Shown here: piece after piece, positions 29,148 to 37,443 of the stretch | Numbering within the stretch: the stretch's first letter is position 1 | Layout: each line of letters starts with the position of its first letter | Assembly: GCF_000282095.2 (NCBI RefSeq) | Contig: NZ_AKKC02000004.1 | Span: forward strand, 620,001 to 684,000 | Direction: 5' to 3' | From: Rhizobium sp. CF080 | Lineage (GTDB): Bacteria > Pseudomonadota > Alphaproteobacteria > Rhizobiales > Rhizobiaceae | DNA length: 64,000 nt | Notes under the pieces: model-generated | What the model saw: the letters and a program-made list of their open reading frames with translations, nothing else | Told to the model about the DNA's origin: nothing | The model's database searches: none | Program-made: the position numbers and the translations under genes

Positions 29148-30444
29148 GAACGATCCGGTCTCACGCTCCATCCGCCGTCACCTCGTTGCGGGAACAGTCA
29201 TCGGGCTGACCTTTATCTTTGGTGCCGGTGCCTGGGCGGCCATGACGAACTTGGCCGGGGCAGTCGTCGCCTCGGGGCACTTCGTCGTCGACTCCTACGT
29301 CAAGCGCGTGCAGCATCCGACAGGCGGCGTGGTCGGTGAAATACTGGTCCGCGAAGGCCAGCAGGTGAGCGCCGGGGACGTGCTGATGCGCCTCGATGCC
29401 ACCCAGACACGCGCCAATCTTGGTATCGTGACCAGACGGCTCGATGAGCTGAATGCCCGTCTCGCAAGATTGGAAGCGGAGCGAGACGATCTCGCTGAAA
29501 TCCTGTTTCCCGGTTCGCTGCTTGAGCGTGCAGACAACGCTGACGTCGCATCGATCCTGAAGAGTGAACGAAGACTGTTCGAGTTCCGGAGCAGTTCACG
29601 TCAGGGCAACAAATCACAGTTGCTGGAACGGATTGCCCAGTTCGACCACGAAATCGAGGGCCTGAAGGCTCAGGAAACCGCATATGATCGCGGCCTCAAG
29701 GTGCTCGAAATCGAAATCGCGTCTCTGCGGGGACTGCACGAGAAGGGTATCGTATCCGTGCAGCGGCTGAACGGCCTGGAGACCCAGGCGGCGACATTCG
29801 CCGGAGAGCGTGGTGAAAAGATAGCCTTCCAGGCACAGGCGGCGGGCCGGATTTCCGAAACGAAGCTGCAGATCGCCCAGATCGACCAGGACCTGAAAAC
29901 CGAGGTCGGCCGGGAACTGCGCGAGGTACAAGGCCAGATTGGCGAATTCATCGAGCGCAAGATCGCCGCTGAAGATCAGCTGAAACGCATCGAAATTCTG
30001 GCACCCCAGGCGGGGAGGGTGCATGAACTGACGGTGCATACCGTCGGAGGCGTGATATCGCCTGCGGACGTGATCCTGTCGATCGTGCCGGACCGCGACA
30101 AACTTGCCCTTGAGGCGCGCATCCTTCCACAGGATATCGATCAGGTCAGCGTCGGACAGATGGCGGTCATAAGGATGTCGGCCTTCAATCAGCGGACGAC
30201 GCCGGAGCTCAATGGCACCGTCGCACGCATTGCGGCAGATCTTACGGAAGATACTCGCACGGGGTTTTCGTACTATCTGGTTCGCTTGGCAGTTCCGCAC
30301 GAAGAGCTGGCTCGACTTGATGGACTTCTTCTTGTTCCGGGCATGCCGGCGGAAGCCTTCATACAGACCGGCCAACGCACCGCGCTTTCCTACTTGGCGA
30401 AACCGCTCGCCGATCAGATTGAACGGGCGTTTCGAGAAGAATGA
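29134..30444 (+). CDS. hasE: Type I secretion membrane-fusion protein (HlyD family)
   Basis: A 436-residue adaptor. Short cytoplasmic N-terminus, one transmembrane helix (about 20-38), a lipoyl half-motif (VGEILVREGQQVSAGDVLMRLD), a long coiled-coil hairpin (about 95-290), then the second half-motif and beta barrel (LEARILPQDIDQVSVGQMAVIRM; LVPGMPAEAFIQTG). It joins HasD to a TolC-type outer-membrane channel. No TolC gene follows, so a channel encoded elsewhere is needed. Confidence 0.9.
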   Translation: MSSTRNDPVSRSIRRHLVAGTVIGLTFIFGAGAWAAMTNLAGAVVASGHFVVDSYVKRVQHPTGGVVGEILVREGQQVSAGDVLMRLDATQTRANLGIVTRRLDELNARLARLEAERDDLAEILFPGSLLERADNADVASILKSERRLFEFRSSSRQGNKSQLLERIAQFDHEIEGLKAQETAYDRGLKVLEIEIASLRGLHEKGIVSVQRLNGLETQAATFAGERGEKIAFQAQAAGRISETKLQIAQIDQDLKTEVGRELREVQGQIGEFIERKIAAEDQLKRIEILAPQAGRVHELTVHTVGGVISPADVILSIVPDRDKLALEARILPQDIDQVSVGQMAVIRMSAFNQRTTPELNGTVARIAADLTEDTRTGFSYYLVRLAVPHEELARLDGLLLVPGMPAEAFIQTGQRTALSYLAKPLADQIERAFREE

Positions 30445-30515
30445 GCATATTGGCCCACAGGTGCGGATGGCGAAGACCTCTCCTGCGGCCCCATCGGTTC
30501 ACCGCACTGATGGGT

Positions 30516-31271
30516 TCAGCGCAGCAGTGACTTCAGAAGCCTCGCAACGCCCTTAAGAGGCTCGAGATAACGGTCCGCCATTTCGGCGGCGGGGACACTT
30601 GCCGCTGGCGCGCCGATATTGATCGCGGCGACCACGCGGCCGCGATCGTTTTCCAGCGGCACGGCAATCGAACAGAGACCGAGTTCCAGCTCCTGGTCGA
30701 TGACGGCAAAACCCTCTTCGCGGACGCGGGCAAGCTCTGCCATCAGCCGGGCAGGGTCGGTGAGCGTGCGCGGTGTGAAGGATCTGAGGTTCGTTTGCTT
30801 CAGAAGCGCACGGGCCTCGTCTTCGGGCAGCGCTGCAAGCAGAACGCGGCCCATCGAGGCGCAATAGGCGGGGAGGCGGCTGCCGGGCATCAGGTTGATC
30901 GACATGACCCGCTTCTGCGAGGCGCGGGCGATATAAACGACTTCGGTGCCGTCGAGCACGCTTGCCGATGCGCTCTGGTGAACCTCCTCGGCGAGTTTGT
31001 CGAGGAAGGGTTGGACGATATGGGGCAGAGGGGTGGCCGAGAGATAGGCATGGCCGAGCCGCAAAATCTTCGGCGTCAGCACGAAGAATTTTCCGTCATA
31101 GTCCGCATAGCCGAGTTCGGCCAAGGTGAGCAGGCAGCGGCGGGCCGTCGCGCGGTCGAGGCCGGTCGCCTTCGCCACGTCGGCGATCGCCAGCCGCGGC
31201 GTCGTTTCACCGAAAGCCTCGATGACCTTCAGGCCTCGCGCGAAACCGCTGACGAAATCCGTTTCCTGCAT
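30516..31271 (-). CDS. pcaR: IclR-family regulator of the beta-ketoadipate pathway
   Basis: A 251-residue IclR-type regulator. Winged helix at about 8-70 (FARGLKVIEAFG, IADVAKATGLDRATARRCLLTLAELGY) and a GAF-like effector domain (SASVLDGTEVVYIAR, YCASMGRVLLAAL, DQELELGLCSIAVPL) as in PcaR/PcaU/PobR. Divergent from pcaIJF, which is the usual PcaR target in rhizobia with beta-ketoadipate as inducer. The 189-bp gap holds a long inverted repeat. Confidence 0.9.
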   Translation of the reverse strand: MQETDFVSGFARGLKVIEAFGETTPRLAIADVAKATGLDRATARRCLLTLAELGYADYDGKFFVLTPKILRLGHAYLSATPLPHIVQPFLDKLAEEVHQSASASVLDGTEVVYIARASQKRVMSINLMPGSRLPAYCASMGRVLLAALPEDEARALLKQTNLRSFTPRTLTDPARLMAELARVREEGFAVIDQELELGLCSIAVPLENDRGRVVAAINIGAPAASVPAAEMADRYLEPLKGVARLLKSLLR

Positions 31272-31334
31272 GGTTTCTCCCCTGAACCCGCCCCTTGTCG
31301 AGACCGTCGCTCCGCACCGCTAGTTCAGACAATA

Positions 31335-31369
31335 TGTGCGATATATGAACAAAAGTCAATTATCGCACA
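31335..31369. promoter_or_regulatory. Candidate PcaR operator
   Basis: Perfect 9-bp inverted repeat TGTGCGATA (31335-31343) and TATCGCACA (31361-31369) with a 17-bp AT-rich spacer, in the divergent gap between pcaR and pcaI. The only strong symmetry in this gap. Confidence 0.6.
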
Positions 31370-31460
31370 ATCTTCTTGCTGTCCATCCCGCGCTGATCTA
31401 TCTCTTTTCCCGGAGGCACGGCGGCCACTTCCGCCGATTATAGCGAAGGAGATATCCCGC

Positions 31461-32168
31461 ATGGACAAGACAATCGGGAGCACGGCGGAAGCCGTCTCCG
31501 AGATCGGTGATGGCGCGACCATCATGATCGGCGGTTTTGGCGGGTCTGGCGCCCCGATCGAGCTGATCCATGCGCTGATCGACAAGAGAATCAAGGACCT
31601 GACCGTCATCAACAACAATGCTGGCAACGGCCGCATCGGCATTGCCGCGATGATCGACGCGGGCATGGTCAGGAAGATGATCTGCTCGTTTCCGAAATCG
31701 TCGGATCCGCGCGCCTTTACCGATCGCTATCTGGCGGGACAGATCGAGCTCGAACTGGTGCCGCAAGGCACGCTTGCCGAGCGCATCCGCGCCGGCGGCG
31801 CCGGCATTCCGGCCTTCTACACGCCGACCGCCTATGGTACAGAGCTTGCCAACGGCAAGGTAATCGCCGAGTTCGACGGCCGCCACTATGTGCAGGAGCG
31901 CTGGCTGAAGGCCGATTTCGCCATCGTCAAGGCGCAGCTCGGTGATCCATTGGGCAACCTCACCTACAACAAGGCCGGCCGTAACTTCAATCCGCTGATG
32001 TGCATGGCCGCGGCCAAGACGATCGTGCAGGTGTCGAAGATCGTGCCGCCCGGCGGCATTGATCCCGAGCACGTCGTGACCCCCGGCATCTTCATCGACC
32101 GCGTCGTTGAAGTTCCCGATCCTCAGCAGGAAGAAGTCCTCATTCGCGCCGGAGTGGCCTACGTATGA
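31461..32168 (+). CDS. pcaI: 3-oxoadipate CoA-transferase subunit A
   Basis: A 235-residue class I CoA-transferase alpha subunit: GGFGGSGAPIELIHAL near residue 24 (glycine-rich CoA loop), NNNAGNG, and a C-terminal TPGIFIDRVV. Moves CoA from succinyl-CoA to beta-ketoadipate together with PcaJ. ATG at 31461 follows GAAGGAG; the frame is open far upstream but across the promoter region. Overlaps pcaJ by four bases. Confidence 0.95.
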   Translation: MDKTIGSTAEAVSEIGDGATIMIGGFGGSGAPIELIHALIDKRIKDLTVINNNAGNGRIGIAAMIDAGMVRKMICSFPKSSDPRAFTDRYLAGQIELELVPQGTLAERIRAGGAGIPAFYTPTAYGTELANGKVIAEFDGRHYVQERWLKADFAIVKAQLGDPLGNLTYNKAGRNFNPLMCMAAAKTIVQVSKIVPPGGIDPEHVVTPGIFIDRVVEVPDPQQEEVLIRAGVAYV

Positions 32169-32854
32169 CCCTCAACACCCGAGAAGACATCAAGCTTTCC
32201 AACGCCCAGATCGCCTGGCGCGCCGCCCAGGACATCCAGGACGGCGCCTATGTGAACCTCGGCATCGGTTTCCCGGAAATGGTCGCCCGTTACCAGCCGC
32301 CCGGTCGCGAGGCGATCTTCCACACCGAAAACGGCATCCTGAACTTCGGCGAAGCGCCGGCTGAAGGCGAGGAAGACTGGGACCTGATCAACGCCGGCAA
32401 GAAGGCCGTGACGCTGAAGCCGGGTGCCGCCTTCTTCCACCATGCCGACAGCTTTGCCATGGTGCGTGGCGGCCATCTCGACGTCGCCATATTAGGCGCG
32501 CTGCAGGTGGCCCAGAACGGCGACCTCGCCAACTGGCGGGTCGGCTCCAAGGGCGTGCCGGCCGTCGGCGGCGCCATGGACCTCGTACATGGCGCCAAGC
32601 AGGTCTGCGTCATCACCGAACACGTCACCAAGAACGGTGAGCCGAAATTAGTTGAAGCTTGTACCTTTCCGTTGACCGGCGTTGCCTGTATCACTCGGGT
32701 CTATACGAGCCATGCCGTCATCGACATCGTCGAGAAGCATTTCGTCCTGCGCGAAAAGCTGACCGATATGACAGTCGAGGAACTGCAGGCCATGACCGGC
32801 GCCCGCCTCCATATCGATGGACCGGTCGCCGATCTCGTCGTGCCGAAACTGTAA
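32165..32854 (+). CDS. pcaJ: 3-oxoadipate CoA-transferase subunit B
   Basis: A 229-residue beta subunit. NLGIGFPEMVARY near residue 25 and the catalytic glutamate in HTENGILNFG near residue 57 are the family signatures; GGHLDVAILGALQV follows. Works as a heteromer with PcaI to make beta-ketoadipyl-CoA. Start overlaps the pcaI stop (ATGA), so the two are co-translated. Confidence 0.95.
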   Translation: MTLNTREDIKLSNAQIAWRAAQDIQDGAYVNLGIGFPEMVARYQPPGREAIFHTENGILNFGEAPAEGEEDWDLINAGKKAVTLKPGAAFFHHADSFAMVRGGHLDVAILGALQVAQNGDLANWRVGSKGVPAVGGAMDLVHGAKQVCVITEHVTKNGEPKLVEACTFPLTGVACITRVYTSHAVIDIVEKHFVLREKLTDMTVEELQAMTGARLHIDGPVADLVVPKL

Positions 32855-32865
32855 AAGAGAAGATC

Positions 32866-34071
32866 ATGACCGAAGCCTATATCTGCGATTATATCCGCAC
32901 CCCGATCGGCCGCTTCGGCGGTTCGCTCTCCTCCGTTCGTGCCGACGACCTTGGCGCCATCCCCCTGAAGGCGTTGATCGAGCGCAACGCTTCCGTAGAT
33001 TGGGAAGCCGTCGCGGATGTCATCTACGGCTGCGCCAACCAGGCCGGCGAAGACAACCGCAACGTCGCCCGCATGTCGGCGCTGCTTGCCGGCCTGCCGG
33101 TCAGTGTCGGCGGCACCACGATGAATCGCCTCTGCGGTTCGGGCATGGATGCGGTTATCACTGCTGCCCGCGCCATCAAGGCCGGCGAGGCGGAACTGAT
33201 GATTGCCGGCGGCGTCGAAAGCATGTCCAGAGCGCCCTTCGTCATGCCGAAGGCCGAAACGGCGTTTTCGCGCAACGCCGAGATCTACGACACCACGATC
33301 GGCTGGCGCTTCGTCAACCCACTGATGAAAAAGCAGTATGGCGTCGATTCCATGCCGGAAACCGGCGACAACGTGGCGATCGACTATAAGGTTTCGCGCG
33401 AGGACCAGGACGCGTTTGCCGTCCGCAGCCAGGCGAAAGCCTCGGCGGCTCAGGAGAACGGTCGTCTTGCTAAGGAAATCACCTCGGTTAGCATCCCGCA
33501 GCGCAAAGGCGATCCGGTGGTCGTTTCGAAGGACGAACATCCCCGCGCGACCAATATGGAAGCGCTCGCTAAGCTCAAGGTGCTCAACAAGATCGAGGGC
33601 GCGACGGTCACCGCCGGCAACGCATCAGGCGTCAACGACGGCGCGGCAGCCCTGATCATCGCTTCGGAAGCGGCAGCCAGGAAATACGGCCTGACCCCGA
33701 TCGCCCGCATCATGGGCGGCGCCACAGCCGGCGTTCCGCCGCGCATCATGGGCATCGGACCGGCGCCGGCCACTCAGAAGCTCTGCGCCCGTCTCGGCAT
33801 CTCGCCGAAGGATTTTGACGTGATCGAGCTCAACGAAGCGTTTGCCAGCCAGGGCATCGCGGTCCTTCGCGAACTCGGCCTGCAGGAAGACGCCGACTAT
33901 ATCAACCCGAACGGCGGCGCGATCGCGCTCGGCCACCCGCTCGGCATGTCCGGCGCCCGCATTTCCGGCACCGCAGCGCTGGAACTGTCGCTCCGCAAGG
34001 GCCGCTATGCGCTTGCCACGATGTGCATCGGCGTCGGGCAGGGTATCGCGGTGGCCCTGGAACGCGTGTGA
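32866..34071 (+). CDS. pcaF: 3-oxoadipyl-CoA thiolase
   Basis: A 401-residue thiolase. Nucleophile Cys in NRLCGSGMDAV near residue 90, GGVESMSRAPFVM, NEAFASQG, the GGAIALGHPLGMSGAR histidine motif and the second cysteine in ATMCIGVGQG. Cleaves beta-ketoadipyl-CoA to succinyl-CoA and acetyl-CoA, the last step of the pathway. ATG at 32866, 11 bp after pcaJ. The upstream pathway genes (pcaDCHGB) are not in the window. Confidence 0.95.
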   Translation: MTEAYICDYIRTPIGRFGGSLSSVRADDLGAIPLKALIERNASVDWEAVADVIYGCANQAGEDNRNVARMSALLAGLPVSVGGTTMNRLCGSGMDAVITAARAIKAGEAELMIAGGVESMSRAPFVMPKAETAFSRNAEIYDTTIGWRFVNPLMKKQYGVDSMPETGDNVAIDYKVSREDQDAFAVRSQAKASAAQENGRLAKEITSVSIPQRKGDPVVVSKDEHPRATNMEALAKLKVLNKIEGATVTAGNASGVNDGAAALIIASEAAARKYGLTPIARIMGGATAGVPPRIMGIGPAPATQKLCARLGISPKDFDVIELNEAFASQGIAVLRELGLQEDADYINPNGGAIALGHPLGMSGARISGTAALELSLRKGRYALATMCIGVGQGIAVALERV

Positions 34072-34081
34072 TCCAAAGCCT

Positions 34082-34104
34082 CTCCCTCCCCTCAAGGGAG
34101 GGAG
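34082..34104. terminator. Perfect hairpin between convergent genes
   Basis: CTCCCTCCC (34082-34090), 5-base loop, GGGAGGGAG (34096-34104), just after pcaF and before the end of the convergent gene. Followed by CCCCGTTTT, so it may end transcription; it also resembles the short palindromic elements scattered between rhizobial genes. Confidence 0.5.
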
Positions 34105-34162
34105 CCCCGTTTTACAGAAATGTGGCCGGGGGCAGGTTTGACGCGATGGGGTCATCCCAGAT

Positions 34163-35242
34163 TTAGTTCACCTGAACGCCGCGTTGCTTCAACGTTTCCA
34201 AAACTCTGCGTGCGGCCGGCGCCCCGGAAAAACGACCCGCTTGTCTGAGCGACAGCAGATCGAGCAATGCCTCAATGTTTTCGGACGGAACGTTGATGCT
34301 GACCCGTTCCAGTTTCTGGAGAGGCACGAGGTCGCGCATATCAACCTTGTCGATCATCGAGATTACGGAGATGAATTTCAGGTTCGGGCAGAAGCGGATA
34401 CCTGACAGGTCCCTGATATCGAACGCATTTTCCTCGCCGCCCCAGAAATACCAGACATAGGGGTAGATCGCGGAGCCTCCGTCGAATTCGATCCACTCGA
34501 CGGAAGCCAGGAGTTCGTCGTTCAAAGGATAGCGGGCGAGATAATCCAGCGCTTCCGGAATAAGTTCGTAGCCCTCCTTTTCCAGATTGACCGGGCGGCC
34601 GAGCACATGGCTCGCAAGCTCTTCCGGCGTGCCGAGATCAATCGCCTTGGCACGCAAAAGGGCAGAGAGCACTGCCAGCTTCAGGTTCACATCCGAGAAA
34701 GGCGCGCCCGGATCGCCGCCTGCGGCCGGGTAGGGCGGCGCGGTCGGCTCCATATATTCGGCATCGGGATTGGAAATGTTGATCTCATAGACCGTGTCAT
34801 AGGTGATGCGGGCGGAAAGCTCACCTTCCGGCAATTGCTTCCTGCCGAAACGGGTGGCGCGCCGTACCTTGCTTTCCTCGCCGATCTCCATATCGGGCAC
34901 AGTGGTGCGAAGATCGCTAAGCGAAATACCCATGGGAACTCCGGCAATCGTATGCTCGAAGCGGGAGTTGAAGTTAACGCTGCCGATCAGTCCCTTCCGA
35001 TCGATCCGCACGACTACTCCATAGGTATTTTCGAGAATGTCGATCAGCCCGCCCTTATGCGGCGCCGGAGCCCGCCAGGCAGAACCCATCGCCTTTTCGA
35101 CGGCCGACATCGGCATGCCGGGCCGCAGCGCCGCAAGCGCTGCGGCATCAACCGGTTTACTCGAGGCCGCCATACCCTCACCTCCCGCTTTGGCCCACAG
35201 GGCCAGCGCTGTTCCACCGATTAGAAATTCCCGCTTCCGCAT
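34163..35242 (-). CDS. Exported protein of unknown function (DUF6892-like C-terminal part)
   Basis: A 359-residue protein. MRKREFLIGGTALALWAKAGG looks like a Tat-type signal (Lys-Arg instead of Arg-Arg). Residues about 35-150 hold a repeated small domain (LRPGMPMSAVEKAMG). From about 170 on, FSDVNLKLAVLSALL, an SVEWIEFDGGSAIYPYVW region and leucine-rich strands (NLKFISVISMIDKVDMRDL, in parts) recall DUF6892. No catalytic motif seen. ATG at 35242 has GAGGATC upstream; ATG at 35260 is an alternative. Function unknown. Confidence 0.68.
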   Translation of the reverse strand: MRKREFLIGGTALALWAKAGGEGMAASSKPVDAAALAALRPGMPMSAVEKAMGSAWRAPAPHKGGLIDILENTYGVVVRIDRKGLIGSVNFNSRFEHTIAGVPMGISLSDLRTTVPDMEIGEESKVRRATRFGRKQLPEGELSARITYDTVYEINISNPDAEYMEPTAPPYPAAGGDPGAPFSDVNLKLAVLSALLRAKAIDLGTPEELASHVLGRPVNLEKEGYELIPEALDYLARYPLNDELLASVEWIEFDGGSAIYPYVWYFWGGEENAFDIRDLSGIRFCPNLKFISVISMIDKVDMRDLVPLQKLERVSINVPSENIEALLDLLSLRQAGRFSGAPAARRVLETLKQRGVQVN

Positions 35243-35443
35243 GATCCTCGTCCTACGCATGAACTCAAAGCCGCATTGCGGCAAAACCGATATGCTGCGA
35301 TGCGGTGGAATTTCAACATCTGCAACCTGCCGAACGCGACGCTCCCTGTCAGATCGTCGCAATCAGCAGTTAGGCCTTGGGCATGACACCCGCAGAGCCT
35401 ATATAAGACAGGCCGCAGATGCGACGGAACCCAAGGTCTTGAA

Positions 35444-35911
35444 ATGAGCGACGAATTGCAGGCGCGCGCGGCGCATATCGCGGCGATCCGGAAACGGGCG
35501 GAAGCGGAAATGAAGGCGATCGGCATCGACGACGCCTTCATCGGCAAGCTGGTCGATACGTTTTACGGCCGCATCCTGGAGCACCCGGAACTGGGGCCTG
35601 TGTTCGACGCGCGGCTTTCCGGACGCTGGCCGGAGCACATGGCGAAGATGAAGAGCTTCTGGTCCTCCGTCGCCTTCCGCAACGGTGCCTATGGCGGAAA
35701 GCCGGTCCAGGCGCATCTTGGCGTCGCCAACATGACGGCGGAGCTTTTCCCGAAATGGCTGGAGCTGTTTGCCGCCACGCTGGACGACATTACGCCCAAT
35801 CCGGAGGCGAAAGCCTGGTTCATGGTGACGGCGGAGCGCATCGCACGAAGCCTGACGCTCTCGCTCTTCTACAATCCGGCGCTCGACGACCCTTCGCTCA
35901 AGCAGGCCTGA
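35444..35911 (+). CDS. Group III truncated hemoglobin
   Basis: A 155-residue two-over-two globin. HPELGPVF near residues 47-54, FWSSVAFRNGAYGGKPVQAH with proximal His91, and AWFMVTAERIA in the G-H region follow the group III truncated-hemoglobin pattern. The N-terminus is about 20 residues longer than the minimal globin. Such proteins bind oxygen or nitric oxide or act in peroxide chemistry; the specific role is unknown. Stands alone, divergent from the DUF6892-like gene. Confidence 0.9.
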   Translation: MSDELQARAAHIAAIRKRAEAEMKAIGIDDAFIGKLVDTFYGRILEHPELGPVFDARLSGRWPEHMAKMKSFWSSVAFRNGAYGGKPVQAHLGVANMTAELFPKWLELFAATLDDITPNPEAKAWFMVTAERIARSLTLSLFYNPALDDPSLKQA

Positions 35912-35932
35912 CGACCGCGGGAAACTCTGTCC

Positions 35933-36451
35933 TCACGCCTTGAGATGGCGGCCTGCATCCAGTGCTTCTTCCGCATCATCAAGCGACATCTCGAAGATTC
36001 TTCTTCCTATATCGAAACTGAAACCCGCCCTGGCAAAGGCGGAAAATTCCTTCGCCTTGCGTTTTTCGTCGAGTTCGCCTTTGCGGAACGGCCCAAACGC
36101 TCGTTTGCGGGCCAGGACGAGGGCGGCGTGGAAGTCGTCGGCTTCAGCGACGGCGGCCGCGACGGTACTGCTCGCCACGCCCTTCTGCGACAATCTCTGG
36201 GCGATGGCTCGTCTGGACTTGCCGCCGCGCATGCCCGAGCGGGTGCTCATTTCGGCAAAGGCGGCATCATCCAGCGCCTTGTTGTCATAGGCGAATTTCA
36301 CGGCGAATTCGGCAAGCGCCCTGATCTGGACCTCGCCGATATCCTCGAATTTCTGGCGTGCCTTGCGCGCTATGGCATCGAAGAGCTGCCTTTCCGTGTG
36401 CATGCGTCGCTCGATGCGATAGATAGTCGAATTGCGCGTCCATGACAGCAT
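35933..36451 (-). CDS. recX: Regulatory protein RecX
   Basis: A 172-residue all-helical protein made of three-helix repeats, with YDNKALDDAAFAEMSTRSGMRGGKSRRAIAQRLSQKGV as its core (given here in outline). RecX modulates RecA filament growth. In frame upstream of the first ATG lie 16 more codons ending in APTPR, a segment normally conserved before MLSW in rhizobial RecX, but there is no ATG, GTG or TTG there; a CTG at 36499 with GGAGG 6 bases upstream could be the true start. Confidence 0.88.
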   Translation of the reverse strand: MLSWTRNSTIYRIERRMHTERQLFDAIARKARQKFEDIGEVQIRALAEFAVKFAYDNKALDDAAFAEMSTRSGMRGGKSRRAIAQRLSQKGVASSTVAAAVAEADDFHAALVLARKRAFGPFRKGELDEKRKAKEFSAFARAGFSFDIGRRIFEMSLDDAEEALDAGRHLKA

Positions 36452-36599
36452 GCGCGGCGTCGGCGCATCGGATTGCGGCGTCTCGTCGTCCAGTTCCAGT
36501 TTAAGCCTCCGACCTCTTTTCCTGTCGCTTTCTGGGATGCGGCGCCGGGTTGCTTACACCATGCCCCTTAGGGGAAACAACACCATCGCAGCAGCCGTG

Positions 36600-37322
36600 T
36601 CAGACGGCAGGAGCGGCCTTCAGCGCTTCCTGATGCACGACGATCCGGGCGTGGTAGGGCACCCGCGTATAAAGGTCCATCACATCCTGGTTGACCAGGC
36701 GCACGCAGCCCGACGAAGTCGCCTTGCCGATCGAAGCCCATTCCGGCGAACCGTGCAGGCGGTAGAGTGTATCCTGGCCGTTCTGGAAGATGTAGAGCGC
36801 CCGGGCACCGAGCGGGTTCTTGACGCCCGGATCCATGCCGCCGTTTTCGATGGAAAACTTCTTGAGGCTCGGTTGGCGCGCCACCATCTCGTTCGGCGGC
36901 TTCCAGCGCGGCCAGGGCTGCCGCCAGTGGATGACGCCTTCTCCCTGCCAGGCAAAACCGTCCTTGCCAATGCCGACGCCATAGCGCATCGCCGTGCCGC
37001 CAGGCTCCACAACATAGAGGAAACGGCCGGGTGTATCGACGACCACCGTGCCCGGCAATTCGCCGGTCGGATCGACCACGCGCTGGCGATAATATTTCGG
37101 GTCGATCTGCTTGTAGGGGATCGCCGGCAGGAGGTGGCCGCTGTCCTCGACGGCGGCGTATCTGGCCTGCAGTTCCGCTTCGCTCGGGGGCTCGATTGGG
37201 CGGCGGGCCATTTCCGGGACCGGCGCCCGCTCAGCAGTGGTGGCGCAGCCGGCAAGCGTCGCGGTCATCGAAACGGAGCCGATAACGAAGGCGCGCCGCG
37301 ACATCTGGTATTCGCTGGTCAT
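36600..37322 (-). CDS. L,D-transpeptidase (YkuD/ErfK family), lipoprotein-like
   Basis: About 240 residues. SRRAFVIGSVSMTATLAGC ends in a lipobox (LAGC), so a lipid-anchored or Tat-exported protein. The YkuD domain runs from about 100 to 230 with the catalytic histidine in YRLHGSPEW and cysteine in SSGCVRLVNQD. These enzymes make 3-3 peptide crosslinks in peptidoglycan or attach proteins to it. Start could be 37322 or 37304. A monocistronic gene between recX and the peptidase gene. Confidence 0.9.
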   Translation of the reverse strand: MTSEYQMSRRAFVIGSVSMTATLAGCATTAERAPVPEMARRPIEPPSEAELQARYAAVEDSGHLLPAIPYKQIDPKYYRQRVVDPTGELPGTVVVDTPGRFLYVVEPGGTAMRYGVGIGKDGFAWQGEGVIHWRQPWPRWKPPNEMVARQPSLKKFSIENGGMDPGVKNPLGARALYIFQNGQDTLYRLHGSPEWASIGKATSSGCVRLVNQDVMDLYTRVPYHARIVVHQEALKAAPAV

Positions 37323-37443
37323 GGACCGAAAAATCTTTCTGAAAATCAACGTATGTGAGCTAGTAGCGGTTTCGAGCCCAGACCAGCAAGGCGGCTGCGC
37401 ATCACATCACGGTGACCTTGCCGTCATCGATCTGCTGGCGAAT

